A DNA stretch of 64,000 nucleotides from Georgenia subflava (GTDB lineage Bacteria > Actinomycetota > Actinomycetes > Actinomycetales > Actinomycetaceae): assembly GCF_009193155.1 (NCBI RefSeq), contig NZ_VUKD01000001.1, forward strand, positions 1,364,001 through 1,428,000, written 5' to 3'. The position numbers were made by a program, and so were the translations under genes. The notes beneath the pieces are model-generated. The model was not told the DNA's origin and made no database searches. It saw only the letters and a list, made by a program, of their open reading frames with translations. Positions 59,555-64,000 of the stretch are shown here, piece by piece (the stretch's first letter is position 1; every line of letters begins with the position of its first letter).

Positions 59555-61237
59555 TCAGGGCAGGCGCCGGTCGCCGGGACGCTTGACCCGCAGCCACCGG
59601 TACCCGTAGCCGTCCAGCGCGAGCTCGACCCTGCGCCTGTCGTCCAGCTCGCACTCGCCGGCCTGGAGCAGGTCCAGGAGGACCGTGCCCGGCTCGTCGT
59701 CGAGGGTGAGCGGGACGGTCACCGGCTCGGGGCCGAAGTTGTGCAGCAGCACCATCGAGGCCTCGTCCCAGGTGCACCGGTGGGCGAGGACGGCGTGGTG
59801 CGGCTGGTCCAGGGTCGTGTAGTCGCCCCAGCCGAGCTCGGGACACTCGCGGTAGCGCTGGATCATCCGGGTCATCAGCTGCAGCAGCGAGTCCGGCTCG
59901 CGGCGTGCGGCGGCGACGTTGACGTGCTCGGGCGCGAACCCGCCCTCGACCAGGGGAGCGACGAGCCTGCGCGGCGGCGCCGAGGAGAACCCGGCGTTCT
60001 GCTCGTCGGTCCACTGCATCGGTGTGCGCACAGCCATCCGCCCGGGGGCGTCCAGGTTCTCGCCCATGCCGATCTCCTCGCCGTAGAACAGCACGGGGGT
60101 GCCGGGCAGCGCGAAGAGGAGCGAGTAGGCCATGGCGATGCGCCGCGGGTCACCGTCGAGCATCGGCGGCAGGCGGCGCCGCAGCCCGCGGGCGAAGAGC
60201 TGCATCTCGGGCTCGGGGCCGAAGGCGTCGAAGACCTCCTGACGCTGCTCCGCCGAGAGCTTGTCGAGGGTCAGCTCGTCGTGGTTGCGCAGGAAGTTCG
60301 CGAACTGGGAGTCGGGCGAGATCTTGTCCAGCGGCCGCGCGGCGAGCGTCTCGGCCAGCGGCCGGGCGTCCCCGCGGGCCAGCGAGAGGTACAGGTTCTG
60401 CATCCCCATGAAGTCGAACATCATGGTCAGCTCGTCCCCGGCGGTGCCGCCGAAGAACTCGACCTGGTCGGCGAAGGGGACGTTCACCTCGCCGAGCAGG
60501 ATCGCCTCGCCGTTGCGGCGCTGCAGGAAGTGACGCAGCGACTTCAGGTAGTTGTGCGGCTCGGAGAAGTCGTCCTTCTCCCGGTCCGTCATGCCCAGGT
60601 CGTTGAGGAAGAACGGCACGGCGTCGACCCGGAAGCCGTCGACGCCCAGCTGCAGCCAGAACCCCATCACCTTGGCGATGGCGTCCTGGACCGCCCGGTT
60701 GGAGATGTTCAGGTCCGGCTGGTGCTTGTAGAAGTGGTGGAGGTACCACTCGCCGGTCCTCTCGTCGAGCTCCCAGATCGAGTCCTCCTCGTCGGGGAAG
60801 ACCACCTGGTCGGAGGTGTCCGGCGGCGGGTCCGAGCGCCAGACGTAGAAGTCCCGGTACGGGTTGTCCACGCTCTTGCGTGACTCCTTGAACCAGTGGT
60901 GCTGGTCGGAGGTGTGGTTGACCAGCAGGTCGATGATCACGCGCATGCCGCGGTCCTTCGCGGTGCGGATCACCTCGACGACCTCGCCGTGCGTGCCCAG
61001 GCGCGGGTCGATGCCGTAGAAGTCGGCGACGTCGTAGCCGTCGTCCTTGTCCGGGCTGGGGTAGAACGGCATGAGCCACAGGCAGGTGACGCCGAGCTCG
61101 GCGAGGTAGTCGATCCGCTGGGCCAGACCGGCGAAGTCGCCGGTCCCGTCGCCGTCGGCGTCGAAGAAGGTCTCCACGTCCAGGCAGTAGACGACGGCGT
61201 TCTTGTACCAGAGGTCCGAGGTGTCGGTGATCCTCAT
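59555..61237 (-). CDS. GH13 alpha-amylase family enzyme, trehalose-synthase-like
   Basis: 560 residues from ATG 61237. TIM-barrel with the GH13 motifs: DLLVNHTSD, GFRVDAVPF (nucleophile Asp205), LLGEVNV (acid/base Glu250) and FLRNHDELT (Asp320). The start DLWYKNAVVYCLDVETFFDADGDGTGDFAGL is that of trehalose synthase (maltose alpha-glucosyltransferase) and its close relatives, but the protein is somewhat shorter than typical TreS and lacks a fused maltokinase. Substrate therefore stated only as alpha-glucosides, probably maltose/trehalose. Coupled to a flavin oxidoreductase upstream. Confidence 0.9.
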   Translation of the reverse strand: MRITDTSDLWYKNAVVYCLDVETFFDADGDGTGDFAGLAQRIDYLAELGVTCLWLMPFYPSPDKDDGYDVADFYGIDPRLGTHGEVVEVIRTAKDRGMRVIIDLLVNHTSDQHHWFKESRKSVDNPYRDFYVWRSDPPPDTSDQVVFPDEEDSIWELDERTGEWYLHHFYKHQPDLNISNRAVQDAIAKVMGFWLQLGVDGFRVDAVPFFLNDLGMTDREKDDFSEPHNYLKSLRHFLQRRNGEAILLGEVNVPFADQVEFFGGTAGDELTMMFDFMGMQNLYLSLARGDARPLAETLAARPLDKISPDSQFANFLRNHDELTLDKLSAEQRQEVFDAFGPEPEMQLFARGLRRRLPPMLDGDPRRIAMAYSLLFALPGTPVLFYGEEIGMGENLDAPGRMAVRTPMQWTDEQNAGFSSAPPRRLVAPLVEGGFAPEHVNVAAARREPDSLLQLMTRMIQRYRECPELGWGDYTTLDQPHHAVLAHRCTWDEASMVLLHNFGPEPVTVPLTLDDEPGTVLLDLLQAGECELDDRRRVELALDGYGYRWLRVKRPGDRRLP

Positions 61238-61296
61238 CGCGCCAGACCTCCGTCTCGTGCCGGTCCGATGTCCGTCGTGTCGGTGGTTCGCACGGT

Positions 61297-62259
61297 TCAG
61301 CTCTCCCTCAGCGCGGGCAGCACGGTGGTGGCGGCGGTATCGAGCCAGGCGCGCTGGTCCTGGCCGACGTGGTGGAGGTAGATCTCGTCGAAGCCGAGGT
61401 CGGCGTACTCGCGGATCCAAGCCACGTGCCGGCCGGGGTCGGCGGAGATGCGCACGGCGCCTGCGACGGTGTGCGCGGTGACGTCCCGGGACGCGATGTC
61501 GTAGTACTCGGGGGTGGGCATGTCGAGGCTCAGCGGCTCGGCGAAGACGTTGGAGCGCCACTGGTCGTGGGCGAGGGCGACCGCCTCGTCCTCCGTGGGT
61601 GCCCACGAGAGGTGGACCTGGATGGCGAGCGGGCCGCGTCCGCCGGCGTCGCGATAGGCGTCGACGACGGCGCGCAGCTTCTCGTGCGGCTGGTTGATGG
61701 TGACCAGCCCGTCCGCCCAGGCGGCGCCGCGGGCCGCGGTCGGTGGTGTGATCGCCGCAGCGATCAGCGGCACCGGCTCGGCGGGCAGGTCGTACAGCCG
61801 GGCGCGGTCGACCCGCACCCGCCCCGCGTGCGTGACCTCCTCGCCGGCGTGGAGGCGGCGGATGACGTCGACGCACTCCTCCAGCCGCGCGATCCGCTCG
61901 GCCTTGCCCGGCCACGGGTCGCCGGTGATGTGCTCGTTCATCGCCTGGCCCGATCCGAGGGCCGTCCAGAAGCGGCCGGGGAACATCTCGCCGAGGGTCG
62001 CGATGGCCTGGGCGATGATCGCGGGGTGGTAGCGCTGTCCGGGCGCGTTGACGCAGCCCAGGCGAAGCCCGGTCGTGGCCAGTGCGGCGCCGAGCCAGGA
62101 CCAGGTGAAGCCGGAGTGGCCCTGCCGCTCGCTCCACGGCAGGAAGTGGTCGGAGCACATCGCCATGTCGAAACCGGCCCGCTCGGCCTCCTGGACGTCC
62201 GACAGCAGGCGGCTCGGGCCGATCTGCTCGTGCGAGGCGTGGAATCCGTAGGTGGTCAC
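61297..62259 (-). CDS. Luciferase-like flavin oxidoreductase (TIGR03885 type)
   Basis: 320 residues from GTG 62259 (GTG 62265 also possible). Bacterial-luciferase TIM-barrel fold: TYGFHASHEQIGPSRLLSDVQEAERAGFDMAMCSDHFLPW at the start, then GLRLGCVNAPGQRYHPAIIAQAIATLGEMFPGRFWTALGSGQAMNEHITG. The SHEQ start matches a subfamily I recall as 'non-F420 flavinoid oxidoreductases' that co-occur with trehalose synthase-like genes, exactly the arrangement here (59 nt upstream). Substrate unknown. Confidence 0.85.
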   Translation of the reverse strand: MTTYGFHASHEQIGPSRLLSDVQEAERAGFDMAMCSDHFLPWSERQGHSGFTWSWLGAALATTGLRLGCVNAPGQRYHPAIIAQAIATLGEMFPGRFWTALGSGQAMNEHITGDPWPGKAERIARLEECVDVIRRLHAGEEVTHAGRVRVDRARLYDLPAEPVPLIAAAITPPTAARGAAWADGLVTINQPHEKLRAVVDAYRDAGGRGPLAIQVHLSWAPTEDEAVALAHDQWRSNVFAEPLSLDMPTPEYYDIASRDVTAHTVAGAVRISADPGRHVAWIREYADLGFDEIYLHHVGQDQRAWLDTAATTVLPALRES

Positions 62260-62462
62260 GCCCACTTGTCTAGAGGTACTGCGATGATCTCGCCTCCCGA
62301 GCGTGCGCCCGCAGTCCCGGACGACCGCCGTCGTCTCACGTAGATCGCCGGCGCCGCGTGCTCGCGCACGCCTCCCCGCGCCGCGTGCCTCACGACGCCC
62401 GTCGTGCGTTGCCTCGATGGCCGTCGCGGCCACCGCACCTCGAGCCGCGCGATGATGGGTCG

Positions 62463-63194
62463 GTGGAGGAGACGCTGGACGCCGTCGGAACCTGGTGGGC
62501 CCAGGCGTGGGAACGGCTGACGCCGACGGCACCGCCCGGAGCCCCTGGAGCTGCGCTGTGGTGGGTGCTCGGGGCGGTCCTGGCCGCCGTGGCCGTCCCG
62601 CCGCTGTGGCGCCGGTTGCGCGTGCTCGTCACGGTGGTGCACGAGCTCGGCCACGGTCTCGTGGGCGTGCTCTTCGGTCGCCGGTTCACCGGACTGGTGC
62701 TGCGGGGTGACATGTCGGGCCATGCGGTGACCGTCGGGAAGGCCGGCGGCGCGGGGCGCGTGCTGTCCACCTGGGCGGGCTACCCCGCGCCCGCGGTGGT
62801 CGGCGCGGTGCTGGTGCGGCTGGCGGGCTCGGGCTGGTCCCCGCCGGTGCTCGGGCTGCTCACCGTGGTGCTGCTCGGTGCGTTGCTGCGCGTGCGCTCG
62901 CTGTACACCGCGGCGGTGATGGTCGCCCTCACCGCGGGCACCGCTGCGCTGTGGTGGTGGGGCAGCCCGTCGCTGCAGGCCGCCGTCCTGCTCGGGCTGG
63001 GGCTCTTCCTGCTGGTCGGTGCATGGCGGCACCTCGGCGCACTGCTGGCCGGGCCGTCTGCGGGCTCGGACGCGACGGTCCTCGCCCGGCTCACGATCGT
63101 GCCGCGCTGGTGCTGGACGCTCTCCTTCGCCGTCGTGCTCGCCGGCGCGAGCTGGCTCAGCCTCGGGCCGCTGGCCAGGCTCCTCGGCGTCTGA
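62463..63194 (+). CDS. M50-family membrane metallopeptidase-like protein
   Basis: 243 residues from GTG 62463. Zinc motif HELGH (His60, Glu61, His64) within the second membrane helix region, then about five more helices. Related actinobacterial proteins are annotated M50B-like (intramembrane, site-2-protease superfamily). The third ligand is not obvious; TWAGYPAPAVVGAVL resembles the usual later motif region. No PDZ domain. Monocistronic. Confidence 0.85.
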   Translation: MEETLDAVGTWWAQAWERLTPTAPPGAPGAALWWVLGAVLAAVAVPPLWRRLRVLVTVVHELGHGLVGVLFGRRFTGLVLRGDMSGHAVTVGKAGGAGRVLSTWAGYPAPAVVGAVLVRLAGSGWSPPVLGLLTVVLLGALLRVRSLYTAAVMVALTAGTAALWWWGSPSLQAAVLLGLGLFLLVGAWRHLGALLAGPSAGSDATVLARLTIVPRWCWTLSFAVVLAGASWLSLGPLARLLGV

Positions 63195-63250
63195 TCTCCC
63201 GCCGAGCCGCCGTTTGATCTCGTCGAACCCCGGTTGACCTCCCGCCGCCA
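63192..63250 (+). repeat. ~22-bp degenerate repeat starting at the M50 gene stop codon
   Basis: TGATCTCCCGCCGAGCCGCC, TGATCTCGTCGAACCCCGG and TGACCTCCCGCCGCC follow one another; the first TGA is the stop codon itself. Confidence 0.7.
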
Positions 63251-63329
63251 CCCTTTGGCCAGGGACGGGGGGCCAGGGGCGACCAGACAGGGCGCGACCT
63301 TGCCGGATGGACGGCAGGGCCTCAGACAG

Positions 63330-63366
63330 CGAGACGTCCCGGACCTTGCGGTGCCGGGACGTCTCG
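63330..63366 (-). terminator. Hairpin terminator downstream of tRNA-Gly
   Basis: CGAGACGTCCCGG (63330-63342) pairs perfectly with CCGGGACGTCTCG (63354-63366), 13 bp, loop 11 nt. It begins 6 nt after the 3' end of the minus-strand tRNA. Confidence 0.75.
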
Positions 63367-63371
63367 TTCAG

Positions 63372-63442
63372 AGCGGGTGACGGGAATCGAACCCGCGCTA
63401 TCAGCTTGGGAAGCTGAAGTTCTACCATTGAACTACACCCGC
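63372..63442 (-). tRNA. tRNA-Gly (anticodon CCC)
   Basis: 71 nt on the minus strand. Acceptor GCGGGTG/CACCCGC pairs fully; discriminator U; D-arm TTCAATGGTAGAA; anticodon stem TCAGC/GCTGA with loop TTCCCAA, so the anticodon is CCC (reads GGG); T-arm GCGGGTTCGATTCCCGT. No encoded CCA. Confidence 0.96.
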
Positions 63443-63738
63443 GTCGCGCCGTGTCGGCGCCCGCCCACTATACCCAACCGGGGCGGCCGATCACGAAATC
63501 GGGTGGAGGATCTGCTGCCCGCACCAGCCCGCGCACAAGCCGAAGACTACGTACCGATATCCGGTACAAAAGCTTCGGTCAGACGGTCTACCGATCGCAC
63601 GGCGGGTGGACGTGCGGCGTCGGCAGGGCGGCGGGCGGGCGTCGGTGCCAGGTTGCGGCGGCGTGGGCGGCTCAACGACGGCGACCGTCATCCGGAGGCC
63701 CGTGCCGGGCCTGTCGCACGCGGTGGCACTATGGGCGC
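63443..63738. other. Intergenic region with promoter-like palindrome upstream of dcd
   Basis: About 296 nt without a supported gene. The centre (63535-63600) is AT-richer and holds GTACCG-ATATC-CGGTAC (63551-63567), a 17-bp dyad with perfect 6-bp arms, possibly an operator. The tRNA-Gly promoter must lie at the left end, on the minus strand, and a dcd promoter at the right. Confidence 0.5.
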
Positions 63739-64000
63739 GTGCTGCTCTCCGACCGCGACATCCGCGCCCAGATCGACACCGGCCGCGTCGAGCTCGACCC
63801 CTACGAGCCGGCCATGATCCAGCCTGCGAGCCTCGACGTCCGGCTGGACCGGTTCTTCCGGCTCTTCGACAACCACAAGTACCCGGTCATCGACCCCTCG
63901 CAGGACCAGCCCGAGCTGACGCGCCTGGTCGACGCCGGCACGGAGGACCCGCTCGTGCTGCACCCCGGGGAGTTCGTGCTCGGCGCGACCTACGAGCGGG
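63739..64000 (+). CDS. dcd: dCTP deaminase (partial, runs off the window)
   Basis: First 87 codons from GTG 63739. [43 protein letters not shown] is the standard start of dCTP deaminase; QPASLDVRL carries conserved nucleotide-site residues and [13 protein letters not shown] follows. Converts dCTP to dUTP, or directly to dUMP in the bifunctional actinobacterial type; the truncated end prevents a choice. Confidence 0.95.
   Translation, partial: MLLSDRDIRAQIDTGRVELDPYEPAMIQPASLDVRLDRFFRLFDNHKYPVIDPSQDQPELTRLVDAGTEDPLVLHPGEFVLGATYER

Noticed and set aside
1-64000. Insertion sequences or transposases
   Set aside because: No transposase motif or terminal inverted repeats with target duplication were seen anywhere in the window.

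Overview
The window is GC-rich actinobacterial chromosome. Gene content and style (coproporphyrin-dependent haem pathway, frequent GTG starts, 4-nt ATGA/GTGA overlaps, branched-chain dehydrogenase, MoxR/DUF58/VWA operon) suggest a Micrococcales-type organism; the genus is not determined. All identifications come from reading motifs and family resemblance; no database search was possible.

Layout. 1-7103: end of jetA plus complete jetB, jetC and jetD, a Wadjet anti-plasmid system. 7205-17971: a nearly complete haem pathway. hemE-cgoX and hemC-hemD-hemB, then hemL, lie on the minus strand; hemA-cpfC-chdC lie on the plus strand, diverging from hemE. 17966-22588: tandem and palindromic repeats, a fructosamine-kinase-like gene, a WXG100-like/lipase-like pair, a PIG-L deacetylase and a small membrane protein. 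22743-28047: an HisC-type aminotransferase, then the E1-alpha, E1-beta and E2 genes of a branched-chain 2-oxoacid dehydrogenase behind a palindromic operator. 28052-31554: a type III polyketide synthase cluster with a methyltransferase, a flavoprotein and a divergent UbiA prenyltransferase.

31690-35411 holds the most novel locus. It has a free-standing cyclase resembling the C-terminal domain of class III lanthipeptide synthetases but without kinase/lyase domains, a SAM methyltransferase, a TrmB/LuxR-type regulator, and a 52-residue secreted-peptide gene with a strong ribosome site and a strong terminator. Its predicted mature part has one Thr, one Ser and two Cys. Matching 30-bp palindromic sites lie about 100 bp ahead of the cyclase gene and of the peptide gene, which suggests one regulon.

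35532-44474: an S9 peptidase, an amidase, a leucine-rich-repeat-variant membrane protein, a DUF2993-like protein, a LuxR-type regulator whose receiver lacks its phospho-acceptor Asp, and a CopD/CtaG fusion. 44627-50767: a VOC protein, then a six-gene MoxR-DUF58-VWA-VWA-TPR operon. 50841-56997: two TetR regulators, aroD, a second LRV protein, a NUDIX hydrolase, a PRC-barrel stress-type protein and a transglutaminase. 56994-63194: a circularly permuted ATP-grasp protein, a YqeB-like protein, a GH13 trehalose-synthase-like enzyme with a flavin oxidoreductase, and an M50 peptidase. The end carries tRNA-Gly(CCC) and the start of dcd.

A second theme is short degenerate tandem repeats (16-42 bp units) in intergenic DNA. 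Many begin inside the last codons or at the stop codon of a gene. Related in-frame repeats extend HemB, HemA, JetD and a TetR protein.
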